Source of the DNA: JANYHH01 sp965249745
Lineage (GTDB): Bacteria; Deinococcota; Deinococci; Deinococcales; JAAFIG01
NCBI GenBank assembly: GCA_965249745.1
Contig: OZ252252.1
Span: 3,286,001-3,350,000, forward strand
Direction: 5' to 3'
DNA: 64,000 nucleotides
Under the pieces are notes generated by a model, which made no database searches, was not told where the DNA came from, and worked only from the letters and a program-made list of their open reading frames with translations. Within the stretch, counting starts at the first letter, position 1, and every line of letters starts with the position of its first letter. This document shows positions 44,622 through 53,104 of the stretch, piece by piece. A program made the position numbers and the translations under genes.

Positions 44622-45980
44622 ATGCAGCACTCGTGCGTCATCCATCCCGAACTGAAGGCTCCGCTGTCTCACGCGCTGGACAATGGCAAGTACGGTCGCA
44701 TGTTCCCCGAGCTGCCCGGCTTGGCGCAGGATGCCTCGCTCGCGGGCGTGTTGGGCAAACGCGGCGCGGCCCTGGACGCGGGCGCGACCCGGAACAACGA
44801 CAATCCGCGCATCCCGGCCGGGTTCGCGTTCCTCGGGCAGTTCGTGGCTCACGACATCACCCGTGACCTGTCACTGCTTCAGCATCACTCGAGCCTGGAC
44901 GAATTGCGGAACTTTCGCGCCCCGCGTTTGGACCTGGAAAGCGTCTACGGGCCCGGCCCGAGCAACGCGCCGTACCTGTACGACCGTGACGATCCTGACA
45001 AGTTTCTGCTGGGAATGAACGATGCCGGACGACCCAACGACCTGCCGCGCAACGCCCAGGGAATCGCGCTAGTCGCCGATCCTCGAGACGACACGCACAT
45101 CATCGCGGCGGGCTTACATCTGGTGTTCATGAAGTTCCACAACGCGATCGTGGATCGCCTGCGCGCTCGAGGGATGCCCAATGACGCCCTGTTCGAGGAG
45201 GCCCGGCGCACGGCCCGCTGGCATTACCAGTGGATCGTCGTGCAGGAGTACCTGAGCCTGTCGGTCGGCGATAGTTTGGTGGACGAAATTCTGCGCGACG
45301 GTCCGCGATTCTTCTCCGTCAAAGAAGGCGTTTCCATCCCTGTGGAGTTCGCCGATGCCGCGTACCGCTTCGGACACCCGCAGATTCGTCACCGCTACCG
45401 CATGAACCAGACCTCCGGTGAACTCGAGATGTTCCCGGACCTGGCGGGCTTCCGGGCGATCCCGGAGCGCCTGGCGGCCGATTGGGCGCTGTTCTTCGCG
45501 GTGGACGGTCAGCCCGCGCCGCAGGCCAGTAAACGCATCGAACCGCGACTGGCCGCGCCACTGATGAGGCTGCCCGAGGCGATGGTCGGCGCGGTCGCGC
45601 ACGAGGAAGAGGCGTCCCTGGCCTACCGTGACCTCGAGCGGGGCCGGGATTGCGACCTGCCGTCCGGTGAGGCGGTCGCCGGTCGAATCGGGGCACAACC
45701 GTTGACTCGAGCAGAGGTGGGGCTGGAGCAACACGGGTGGAACGGGGAGACGCCGCTCTGGTATTACATCCTGCGCGAAGCCGAACTGCGCCACGATGGA
45801 ACCCAGCTCGGCGAGGTCGGCGGGCGAATCGTGGCCGAGGTGCTGCTGGGCCTGTTGATGGCGGACCCAACTTCGTTCGTGGCCACTAAACCCGACTGGA
45901 AACCCGTGCTGCCGTCCTCGAAGGCAGGGGAATTCACGATGGGCGACCTGCTGAAATTCGCCGGAGCCGTCCCAGCCTGA
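44622..45980 (+). CDS. Animal-type haem peroxidase
   Basis: A 452-residue enzyme of the peroxidase-cyclooxygenase (myeloperoxidase-like) superfamily, without signal peptide. The distal His77 lies in LGQFVAHDIT, the helix LHLVFMKFHNAIVD matches the ALHTLFLREHN-type segment, and the proximal His252 lies in AYRFGHPQIRHRYRM. The C-terminal PDWKPVLPS end is usual. It would use hydrogen peroxide to oxidise organic or halide substrates. A Shine-Dalgarno (AGGAGGG) is present; it heads an operon with a UBP zinc finger and DUF2630. Confidence 0.93.
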   Translation: MQHSCVIHPELKAPLSHALDNGKYGRMFPELPGLAQDASLAGVLGKRGAALDAGATRNNDNPRIPAGFAFLGQFVAHDITRDLSLLQHHSSLDELRNFRAPRLDLESVYGPGPSNAPYLYDRDDPDKFLLGMNDAGRPNDLPRNAQGIALVADPRDDTHIIAAGLHLVFMKFHNAIVDRLRARGMPNDALFEEARRTARWHYQWIVVQEYLSLSVGDSLVDEILRDGPRFFSVKEGVSIPVEFADAAYRFGHPQIRHRYRMNQTSGELEMFPDLAGFRAIPERLAADWALFFAVDGQPAPQASKRIEPRLAAPLMRLPEAMVGAVAHEEEASLAYRDLERGRDCDLPSGEAVAGRIGAQPLTRAEVGLEQHGWNGETPLWYYILREAELRHDGTQLGEVGGRIVAEVLLGLLMADPTSFVATKPDWKPVLPSSKAGEFTMGDLLKFAGAVPA

Positions 45981-46003
45981 CAACCGGGAGAAGGAGGAGC
46001 CGC

Positions 46004-46306
46004 ATGAAACAGGTCTGTTCGCACTTAGAGCAAATCCGCGAGATCACCCCGAGCGCGCACGGTTGCGAGGAATGTCTGAAAACCGGCGACACCTGGGTTC
46101 ACCTACGGGTCTGCCTCGTCTGCGGACACGTCGGCTGCTGCGACTCCAGCCAGAACAAGCACGCCACGAAACACTTTCATGCCTCGAAACACCCGCTCGT
46201 ACAAAGTATGGAACCCGGCGAGGACTGGCTGTACTGTTACGTTGACGACATCACCCTCGAGCCGGGGAGCGGCCCGCTCTGGAACGGAACTTGGAGGAAA
46301 TCATGA
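46004..46306 (+). CDS. UBP-type zinc-finger protein
   Basis: A 100-residue protein with the ZnF-UBP pattern: C-x-H near residue 5, GCEECLKTGDTWVHLRVCLVCGHVGCCD, and HATKHFHASKHPLVQSM. In eukaryotes this fold binds the ubiquitin tail; bacterial stand-alone versions have no proven partner. AGAAGGAGG precedes the ATG, and the gene overlaps DUF2630 by four bases. Confidence 0.93.
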   Translation: MKQVCSHLEQIREITPSAHGCEECLKTGDTWVHLRVCLVCGHVGCCDSSQNKHATKHFHASKHPLVQSMEPGEDWLYCYVDDITLEPGSGPLWNGTWRKS

Positions 46307-46569
46307 ACGATGGGACGCTGCTGAAACAAATCGAATCCCTGGTGGAACAAGAACACGCGCTCTTCAACAAGGGCGAACTGACTGACACCGAGGCTGGCGA
46401 GTTGCGCACCCTGGAGGTGAAGCTGGACCAGCTCTGGGATTTGATGCGGCAACGCCGCGCCAAACGCGAGTACGGGCAGAACCCGGACGACGCCGAACAA
46501 CGCTCAGCAAGCACCGTCGAGGGGTACACCAACACGCCCTACACGAAAACCCGCGACGACAACTCCTGA
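46303..46569 (+). CDS. DUF2630 family protein
   Basis: An 88-residue, mostly helical protein (TLLKQIESLVEQEHALFNKG, LEVKLDQLWDLMRQRRA) matching DUF2630, with a disordered tail. The ATGA overlap with the zinc-finger gene shows co-translation. Function unknown; the triple arrangement with a haem peroxidase points to a joint role. Confidence 0.88.
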   Translation: MNDGTLLKQIESLVEQEHALFNKGELTDTEAGELRTLEVKLDQLWDLMRQRRAKREYGQNPDDAEQRSASTVEGYTNTPYTKTRDDNS

Positions 46570-46630
46570 GCTGCAACCCCTCACACCGAATCTCGAGACT
46601 TCTGACTGACAGCTCGAGGTCACGGTTTTC

Positions 46631-46907
46631 GTCGGGATTTGGCGTGCCAGACCCGGACGCCCTCGAGACCCCCGCATTTCGTAGGGGTTTGCCACAGCAA
46701 ACCCAGCCACCTTTGAGAACAAAAATTGCGTCCCACGCATGTCTTAGGGGCGAACGGCGATTCGCCCGACCCCCAACAATTTTGCTTGAGAAATCCCAAT
46801 CACTGACATCTCGAGAAAGGTCAAGGGCAGCTCGCTGTCGCGCCACATCTCTGTGTGTAGGGCACAACGCTTCTCTCACCCCTCGCTGAAGCGAGGGGTG
46901 AGAGAAG
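46631..46907 (+). repeat. Composite REP-like block, copy A
   Basis: Contains GTAGGGGTTTGCCACAGCAAACCC-type REP palindromes (a degenerate one at 46631-46656, a clear one at 46681-46704, and TTAGGGGCGAACGGCGATTCGCCC at 46744), a middle part with AAGGTCAAGGGCAGCTCGCTG, and a perfect 38-bp palindrome at 46870-46907 (18-nt arms, 2-nt loop). Copies B and C at 49948 and 57611 share the order of parts. Confidence 0.75.
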
Positions 46908-46951
46908 TTAATGGCGACGGGCAGGCACAGGCTTGAAGATTTTGGTCTCGA

Positions 46952-47023
46952 GGCCAGTGGGTGATAGGTCGGCGAGACCAGATCCACGGGAATGGCTTCT
47001 TGTTCGAGCAAGGGCCGTGTTCA
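46952..47023 (-). pseudogene. Duplicated fragment of the dgkA gene
   Basis: 36 bp at 46952-46987 are identical to 47162-47197 inside dgkA, and the match resumes after small insertions to 47023 (encoding VDLVSPTYHPLA and part of the MNTALEAI region). It lies in the same orientation, 28 bp past the end of dgkA, as a truncated relic. Confidence 0.85.
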
Positions 47024-47050
47024 TCAGTCGAGGCATCGCAGTGATTTAGG

Positions 47051-47440
47051 TTAGTTGTGAAGCAGTTTCACGATGGCGGGCAGGAACACGGCTGCGCCCA
47101 CCAGCAGACTCACCAGGCTCGAGACGAGCACCGCGCCCGCGGCGACATCCTTGGCGATGCGGGCCAGTGGGTGATAGGTCGGCGAGACCAGATCCACGAT
47201 GGCTTCTAGGGCCGTGTTCATCAGTTCCAGGGATAGCACCAGCCCAGCGCAGAGCAGGATGGGTACCAGGTCAACCCGGAGCGCCAGTCCTAGCACGAGC
47301 GCCGCGCCTCCTAGGCTGGTCTCGAGCCTGAAGTTGCGTTCGCGTCGCCAGGCGTAGGCGATGCCGGACGCGGCGTAACCGATGTTCTTCACCCAGTCGC
47401 GCCTCGGCGCGTGACGCGGTGGGTCGCGGGGAACGCTCAC
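47051..47440 (-). CDS. dgkA: Diacylglycerol kinase (undecaprenol kinase type)
   Basis: A 129-residue integral membrane kinase with three helices. The active-site segment reads SLELMNTALEAIVDLVSP, with the family Glu and Asn residues. It phosphorylates a lipid alcohol (undecaprenol or diacylglycerol). It follows ybeY by 9 bp, a pairing common in many bacteria. A fragment of this gene is duplicated just downstream. Confidence 0.93.
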   Translation of the reverse strand: MSVPRDPPRHAPRRDWVKNIGYAASGIAYAWRRERNFRLETSLGGAALVLGLALRVDLVPILLCAGLVLSLELMNTALEAIVDLVSPTYHPLARIAKDVAAGAVLVSSLVSLLVGAAVFLPAIVKLLHN

Positions 47441-47449
47441 GGCAGCATT

Positions 47450-47917
47450 CTAGCGGTTGGCGGGGGAAGAGGTTCCCGACTTTTGTTTGCCCAGCAACTC
47501 GAGAGCGAGGCGCTCCAGTTGGTTGAAGGGTTGCCAATCAGCTTCCGTGGCGTGATCGTGTCCGAGCAGATGCGTCAGACCGTGGCTGGCCAACACGATC
47601 ACCTCGGTGGTCAGGCTGTGACCGCGTTCCTTGGCTTGCCGCTGGGCGGTTTCCAACGAGATCACAATGTCGCCCAGCACGGGCGGCGTGAACGGGTCGC
47701 CGGGTTCCCACTGCGGGAAGCTCAGCACGTCGGTGGCGGCGTCCTCGTTCCAGAACTCGCGTTTCAGGGCGCGCAGTTTCGTGTCGTCGGACAGCACCAC
47801 GCAAACCCCCGAGGCCACGCCCTGCGCCCTCAGCAACCCGGTCATGACGCGGCGCAGCGCGGGTCGCAAACCCACGGGCGGGCGCACTTCACTGACGATC
47901 TCGAGCTGAGCCGTCAC
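47450..47917 (-). CDS. ybeY: Endoribonuclease YbeY (rRNA maturation)
   Basis: A 155-residue zinc-dependent RNase of the UPF0054 family. The metal site HGLTHLLGHDH gives His112, His116 and His122; TDVLSFP and LGDIVIS are the other signatures. It acts in 16S 3' maturation and ribosome quality control. Starts with GTG, 6 bp after the large secreted-protein gene. Confidence 0.96.
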   Translation of the reverse strand: MTAQLEIVSEVRPPVGLRPALRRVMTGLLRAQGVASGVCVVLSDDTKLRALKREFWNEDAATDVLSFPQWEPGDPFTPPVLGDIVISLETAQRQAKERGHSLTTEVIVLASHGLTHLLGHDHATEADWQPFNQLERLALELLGKQKSGTSSPANR

Positions 47918-47923
47918 GATGCC

Positions 47924-49714
47924 TCAGCGCACCGTCGGCAGCAGCCCGCCGACGCGGTAGAACAGGAGGTTGATTGGCAAATAGGACCCGCTGGCCGGGA
48001 CCAACTCGAGTTCCACGCGGTTCGGCGCGGCGTCCAGGGCGCGGTAGATCAGTGCGGGCAGGTCGTTGCGGTAGAGCGTCCCGGAGTCGGGCACGGCCAC
48101 ATACGCGCCGTTGACTTTCATCGCGCCCGCGTATGGGCCGCCTCTGGGTACGAGCGCCCCGACGGTCCCTCGAGCGTTGTCCAGGATGATGCGGTACGTG
48201 ATGCCGTAATTGCCTTTCAGCACCATCTGATCGCCGCTGATGACATCTTGCCCGATGACCGACGGGTCTATCACGCCGTCGCCGATCACCAAGCGGGCGG
48301 CACCTCCGGCGTTCACCTGGTTCAGGTCAATCGCAATGTTGCGAACCGCGCCGTAAAACGTGCCGCGCTGATGAACCCCGTCGCGGTCCAGGGTCGGCAG
48401 GTTTTGCAGGGTTTGCAGCATCAACGCACCGCCGAGGTCATTGATGACGGGTTGCACCAGGGCATCCTCTACGAAGTACGCCGCCAGTTGCACCCGTCCG
48501 GTCGTCTCGAGGTCGAACATCAGGTTCAGCCCCTCGCCGGGGTCCAACGGCTGACTGAGGTACAGGGACGCCGATTGCCCAGCATCCAGGTTCAAGGATT
48601 CGCGTCCGCCGCTCGTCAGAAAGTCCAGCAGGCTCACCCGCCCGAGGGTGGCGACGACCGTGGTGGCGCTCGTCTCACCGAATTTGTTGACGCGCACCTG
48701 AACCGGCGTGGACTCCAGATTGGAGGCGAAGATCAGCACCCGTCCCGGCTGCTGGCTGCCGTTGCCGTGATAGGCGATCAGTCGCGCCGGTCCGTTGACG
48801 ACATCCTCGTACAGCAATCCGCTCCGGTCGGGTTGCTCTGGAGAATCGGATAGTAGCAACGGAATCGTTTCGTCGGTGCGCCCGAACTGCGGCATCGGGT
48901 AGGTCAACACGTCCTTGTCAGGCACAGTGCGCCCCAGCGCGGAGAAGCGCAACCCGTAATCCCTGGGCGTGTACAGAACCTCGTTGCCAACCCTGATCTG
49001 CTGCAAGAAGGGTTCGGAGACCAAACCGTTCTTGTTGGTCACCTGCAAGCTGATGGTTTTTAGTCCTGGCGTGAAATACGCATCCTCACGACCCGTGAAA
49101 CGCTCGAAAGTCACGGGAATGCCGTTCGGGTCGTAACTGTACTCAATAATCTTGACCGGTTCCCCGAGGCGATAATCGCGCTTGTCGGTAGCGAAACGTG
49201 CCACAGGCAGGCTCGAGTTGACCCCCTTGTCACGGGCAATCGTCAGCGTGATGAGGCGCTGAACCGCGTCGAATTCCACGTGAGCGTTGATCGCTAAGTC
49301 CAAAATTCTAGCAGCCACAAACAGCGTGCCGTCCAGAATTGTGGCCACCTCGGAGAGGGCCAGTTGCTTCCCGTCCAGCCGCGCCAGTTTCAGGCTGGGG
49401 TAAAACTCGAGCTTCCCGAAGCGAATCCCGTCCGCCACCCCTGGCACACCTTCCAGCGGGATCGCCAGCACTCGGCTCAGCTCACGGAGCGGCAGCACGC
49501 TCCGACCATCCACGGTCCGGCTGGGGAACTGAAACTGGACCCTCGAACCGTTCAGGAACCCAAAGTTGGAATCCAAGGGCCAGATCAGTTGTCGCGTCAC
49601 GAGGCGAGTCAGATTGGTTCGGGCGACCGGGTTTTGCGGTTGAGAGAACGCGACCCCGAGCGCCAGCACCGTGGCGAGCGCGAGGGTTGCGCGTAGAAAG
49701 ACGGCAAACTTCAC
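47924..49714 (-). CDS. Large exported protein with N-terminal copper-amine-oxidase-like stalk domain
   Basis: A 596-residue protein with a signal peptide (residues 1-23). Residues 45-160 contain two stalk-type units (FQFPSRTVDGRSVLPLRELSRVL and DGTLFVAARILDLAI), and the remainder is beta-rich (KIIEYSYDPNGIPVTFERFTG, a PKD-like piece) with repeated Ig-like strands. Start set at GTG 49712-49714, 7 nt from TATATT (49722-49727, minus strand). It heads a transcript with ybeY and dgkA. Function probably structural or adhesive. Confidence 0.75.
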   Translation of the reverse strand: MKFAVFLRATLALATVLALGVAFSQPQNPVARTNLTRLVTRQLIWPLDSNFGFLNGSRVQFQFPSRTVDGRSVLPLRELSRVLAIPLEGVPGVADGIRFGKLEFYPSLKLARLDGKQLALSEVATILDGTLFVAARILDLAINAHVEFDAVQRLITLTIARDKGVNSSLPVARFATDKRDYRLGEPVKIIEYSYDPNGIPVTFERFTGREDAYFTPGLKTISLQVTNKNGLVSEPFLQQIRVGNEVLYTPRDYGLRFSALGRTVPDKDVLTYPMPQFGRTDETIPLLLSDSPEQPDRSGLLYEDVVNGPARLIAYHGNGSQQPGRVLIFASNLESTPVQVRVNKFGETSATTVVATLGRVSLLDFLTSGGRESLNLDAGQSASLYLSQPLDPGEGLNLMFDLETTGRVQLAAYFVEDALVQPVINDLGGALMLQTLQNLPTLDRDGVHQRGTFYGAVRNIAIDLNQVNAGGAARLVIGDGVIDPSVIGQDVISGDQMVLKGNYGITYRIILDNARGTVGALVPRGGPYAGAMKVNGAYVAVPDSGTLYRNDLPALIYRALDAAPNRVELELVPASGSYLPINLLFYRVGGLLPTVR

Positions 49715-49947
49715 GTGATTGAATATAACCCAGGCGTCTAGCAGCTCCAAAACGCATTTGCACATCTCAGCCGATACCGACCTTACGAAACACGCAAGAG
49801 GACGTGTGACACGAAACCTCGAGAACTCTTGAGGGATTCTTAAAGGATTTGAAAAACCTGAAAGCGACTCCTCTGCACGAGTAAAAACAGCCCGATGTGG
49901 CCACCAGGCGCACCTGTGGCATGACCACCTCGAGTCCGATGATTTTC

Positions 49948-50165
49948 GTAGGGGTTTGACATGTCAAACCCGGCCCCCTTTGAGAACACCACGCACGTCC
50001 CACGCATTTCGTAGGGGCGAACGGCGGTTCACTCGGCCACCAACGTTATTGATCGAGACATCATGTTTGGGCTGTCTCGAGACGAAGGTCAACGGCAGCT
50101 CGCTGCGCTCGCTCCCCTCACCCGCGCTACGCGCGGCCTCTCCCAGCGGGAGAGGCGAAAAGGCT
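49948..50165 (+). repeat. Composite REP-like block, copy B
   Basis: Starts with the perfect palindrome GTAG+GGGTTTGACA/TGTCAAACCC (49948-49971), then GTAGGGGCGAACGGCGG (50011), then AAGGTCAACGGCAGCTCGCTG, a CCCCTCACCCGC segment and a CCTCTCCC/GGGAGAGG hairpin near 50140-50157. No gene is seen in the 493-bp spacer. Confidence 0.75.
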
Positions 50166-50207
50166 GGCAGGCTCGAGGGTCTAACAATCATTCTGCTCGG
50201 GCGAGCT

Positions 50208-51218
50208 TCAGCGCCAGACGGCTGCGTAATCGCGCACGAACTGCTCGAACGAGATTGGTAGGCGTCCCAGGATGCGTTGCACCTCGCCGGTCAATCTGCC
50301 CGCCAGTCCGAGCTTGGCGGCGGTGTACAGGGCTTCCATGACCAGGATTTGCGCCAAGCCCATGCCTTGATGCCGCAGGTGCGCTCCGAAGGCCAGGTTG
50401 GACGGGTTCGAGTACGTGATCTGAACCCCTAGAACTTGGGTCATGATCGCGGCGACTTCGGCGTAAGTAAGGGCCTCGGCGCTGGTCAGCTCGACACCCG
50501 TGTTTTTCAATCCGAGCGGCTCGAGGTCCGGCACGGTCAGGGCTTTCACGGCGACGGCCGCGATGTCCCTGGCGTCCACGAAGGCGGTGCGGCCACTTCC
50601 GGCCGGAATGTAAATGTCGTGCAGCACACGGATGTCGTCGCGGTGCGTGGTGGCCAGGTTCTGCATGAAGAACGAGGCGCGCAGGAAGGTGTAGTTGAGC
50701 TTACCGAGAGCGCCCAGCCGCTCGAGGTGCTTTTCCACGGCGGCGTGCGGCACGACCGGGTTTTTCTCGGCCCCTTGCAGCGATAGAAAAACCCAGCGGG
50801 TCGTGCCCGCGGCCACGCCCGCGTTTACTGCGGGCAGCATCAGCCTCTTGGTGTTGGAGACGGCCGGGGGCCGCATCAGGAAACACGCCTCGCACCCAAA
50901 GAAGGCGGCCGGGTAAGTATCCTCTGCTCCGAACTCGAGCCGGACAGTTTCTAGTAACCCTGTTTCTAATAAGCCTTTCTCTAATAAACCCTTCTCTAGT
51001 AAGCCCCGTTCCAGTACCGCCTTTTCTGGCAATTCAGACTCGAGATTCGGCGCAGCACTACTCTTCTGGATGTTCTCTAGCAGCGCCCGCTCGAGGCGTT
51101 CCCGACCGCGCTGCGGGTCAGTCACGGCGGCCCGCACCGGGATGCCCGCCGCCAGCAACCTGCGCACCACCTCGAGTCCTACGTTGCCGGTCGCGCCGGT
51201 CACCAGGATTGGCTTCAC
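50208..51218 (-). CDS. NmrA-type NAD(P)-binding protein with repeat insertion
   Basis: A 336-residue atypical SDR. The cofactor motif is TGATGNVG at residues 7-14. Between about residues 50 and 95 sits an insertion with five LLE-K/T-G style pentapeptides (15-bp DNA repeats at about 50940-51020) not expected in the fold. The rest follows NmrA-like reductases (YTFLRASFFMQNL, FVDARDIAAVAV). Third gene of a three-gene set divergent from an HxlR regulator. Confidence 0.85.
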   Translation of the reverse strand: MKPILVTGATGNVGLEVVRRLLAAGIPVRAAVTDPQRGRERLERALLENIQKSSAAPNLESELPEKAVLERGLLEKGLLEKGLLETGLLETVRLEFGAEDTYPAAFFGCEACFLMRPPAVSNTKRLMLPAVNAGVAAGTTRWVFLSLQGAEKNPVVPHAAVEKHLERLGALGKLNYTFLRASFFMQNLATTHRDDIRVLHDIYIPAGSGRTAFVDARDIAAVAVKALTVPDLEPLGLKNTGVELTSAEALTYAEVAAIMTQVLGVQITYSNPSNLAFGAHLRHQGMGLAQILVMEALYTAAKLGLAGRLTGEVQRILGRLPISFEQFVRDYAAVWR

Positions 51219-51230
51219 GCTCGCCTCGTT

Positions 51231-51860
51231 TCAGTTGCGAATCGCGGGAGCCTGCCCGAGATAGGTGTCCTTCACCAGCATCTCGAGCATCGCGTCGCTC
51301 AGGTCGGCGGTGGTGATTTGCGCTCCGAAACCCATCGGCGGGTATCCAATCCGGTACGCGCCCTTCGGCGGACCCCCGGTGATGACCGGGGCCCGCAGGA
51401 TCACGAATTCCAAACTGTTCTGGCGCAATAAATCGTACTGCCGCCGCTTGTCCGCCACGGCATCGGCAATCAGTTTGGAGATCAGAAACCCGATGAGCTG
51501 CGTGCCAAAGTCCTGACTGTCTTGCGGCGTTCGCATCCCCGCCCCGCCAACCGCGACGAGACGCTTGAGACCGTATTTGTGCATGGCAGCGATCAGGTGC
51601 ATCGTATTGATCTCGAGAATATTTTTTGGAGAGGTTTTGCTTGGGCCCAGCGCGTTCAACACGGCGTCCTGTCCCTGCACCACCGCGCTCACGTCGGCGG
51701 CAACGGTCGCGTCACCCTGAATGATCTTCAAGCGGGCGTGGGTGATCTCGAGTTTCGCCGGATCGCGCAAAAGAGCCGTGATCGTGTGACCCGCTTCGAG
51801 CGCTCGAGCGGTCAGGACACGCCCGACCTTGCCGGTCGCACCGAACACCGCCAGGTTCAC
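51231..51860 (-). CDS. NAD(P)-binding (SDR-like) protein
   Basis: A 209-residue flavin-reductase/NAD(P)H-binding protein with the motif FGATGKVGR (6-14) and ILRAPVITGG. Its GTG start overlaps the stop of the upstream gene (GTGA). It lacks the classical Tyr-x-x-x-Lys, as usual for this subfamily. Probably redox sensing or reduction of a quinone-like compound. Confidence 0.88.
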   Translation of the reverse strand: MNLAVFGATGKVGRVLTARALEAGHTITALLRDPAKLEITHARLKIIQGDATVAADVSAVVQGQDAVLNALGPSKTSPKNILEINTMHLIAAMHKYGLKRLVAVGGAGMRTPQDSQDFGTQLIGFLISKLIADAVADKRRQYDLLRQNSLEFVILRAPVITGGPPKGAYRIGYPPMGFGAQITTADLSDAMLEMLVKDTYLGQAPAIRN

Positions 51861-52792
51861 GGGGTGCGCTCCAGCGTTTGATTTCCTCGGACCTGATTGT
51901 CCTGAACCACTGCCGCAAACAGCGCCGCGTGCTGGCTCACCCAGGTTTCCAAGGTCGTGAGTTGAACCGGGAGTTGCTCGAGGACGCCGCTCAGGTCAAC
52001 GCGCATGGCGTCCAGCGGCGCGGCCTCTCCGGCGCGGTAGGCGATTTTGATGCCCTCGCCCGCTTCGGGACCCATGATCTGCGCCATCAAATCACCAAAC
52101 TCGTCTGGGCTGATCGCGCGGTAGCTGACCGGGGTTCCGAGCGCTCGAGTGAAGCCTCGCGCGATCCCGTCCCCGGTGAGCGCCTCGGGTCCACCCAAGT
52201 CGAAGGCTTGCCCGGCCAGCGCTGGGCGCTCGAAGGCGGCAACCGCGAAACGTCCGAGGTCCTGGCTGGCGAGCCACGACACGGGACGGTGGGCCGCGAC
52301 CGGGTACGCGACCTCGCGGCGTTGCTGAACGCCCGGCAGCGTCCACGGCCCGAGCAGGTTCTCCATATAGACACTTGGGCGCAGGGTGATGCTGGGAATG
52401 CCACTGGCCCTGACGGCCGCCTCGAGCGCGATTCGGTAGTCCATCATTGGGAGGCCGGTCGGGGTTTTCGGGGTCTGCCCGCTGGTGTTCAAAACCAAGA
52501 GCTTCACGCGAGCCGCTTCTGCCACCTTCAACGCGTTCCCAGCGAGCGCCAGCGGGTCGCCCTGCGCGCCGAACGGCAGCATCAGAAAAACGCCTTCCAC
52601 CCCGTCGTGAGCCGCGCTCAGGCTTTCAGAATCGTTTAGATCACCGCGAAACACCCGCGCACCCTTGGTCTCCAGGTCAGCGGCTCGTTCTACGTGTCGC
52701 ACGACGATGTTGACCTCGTGGCCGCGCTCCAAGAGTTGCTCGGCGACTGGGTGCGCCTGTGATCCCGTGGCTCCGTAAACCAGTACTCGCAT
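51857..52792 (-). CDS. NmrA-family NAD(P)-binding protein
   Basis: A 311-residue NmrA-like protein with the cofactor motif YGATGSQ (5-11), VRHVERA in the NADP-binding turn, and TLRPSVYMENLL. Start set at ATG 52790-52792 with the ribosome site GGGGG upstream. First gene of the three-gene operon; divergent from the HxlR regulator, with a 90-bp repeat copy in between. Confidence 0.88.
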   Translation of the reverse strand: MRVLVYGATGSQAHPVAEQLLERGHEVNIVVRHVERAADLETKGARVFRGDLNDSESLSAAHDGVEGVFLMLPFGAQGDPLALAGNALKVAEAARVKLLVLNTSGQTPKTPTGLPMMDYRIALEAAVRASGIPSITLRPSVYMENLLGPWTLPGVQQRREVAYPVAAHRPVSWLASQDLGRFAVAAFERPALAGQAFDLGGPEALTGDGIARGFTRALGTPVSYRAISPDEFGDLMAQIMGPEAGEGIKIAYRAGEAAPLDAMRVDLSGVLEQLPVQLTTLETWVSQHAALFAAVVQDNQVRGNQTLERTP

Positions 52793-52866
52793 AGTGAACC
52801 CCCTGCGCCCGGATTGACATCGGCGCACCTGCACGACCCGAGGATCGGGTCACGAATTCGGTCTTA

Positions 52867-52956
52867 CTGATAACGGCACGATTCGGCTACCTTACGCATG
52901 CGTCACAGACGCACTCTATTGCCTTAAAACATTAACCTGAACATGCCGAACTCAGT
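52867..52956 (+). repeat. About 90-bp structured intergenic repeat, copy 3
   Basis: CTGATAACGGCACGATTCGG start, intact hairpin TGCGTCACAGACGCA in the middle, then TTGCCTTAAAAC and GCCGAACTCAGT. It lies in the 312-bp divergent spacer between the NmrA operon and the HxlR gene, which is otherwise empty apart from the promoter at 53091. Confidence 0.88.
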
Positions 52957-53090
52957 AGCTCCCCCGAAACACCCCTATCGCAACGTCTCGAGGATCGGGC
53001 TGTGCGGCAGACGCGGCTAGCAAATCGCCTCGCGTCGTCTGGCAAGATAGCAGACTTAGTTCATTCTGGAAAGTAGTTACGCCAGAGTGA

Positions 53091-53096
53091 TATAAT
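53091..53096 (+). promoter_or_regulatory. -10 box of leaderless hxlR-type gene
   Basis: A consensus TATAAT, 8 nt before the ATG at 53105. Confidence 0.65.
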
Positions 53097-53104
53097 TACC
53101 CACA

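Noticed and set aside
47411..48853. A 480-codon open frame on the plus strand
   Set aside because: It is antisense to ybeY and the secreted stalk-domain protein, has Gln/Arg/His-rich composition and no start signals.
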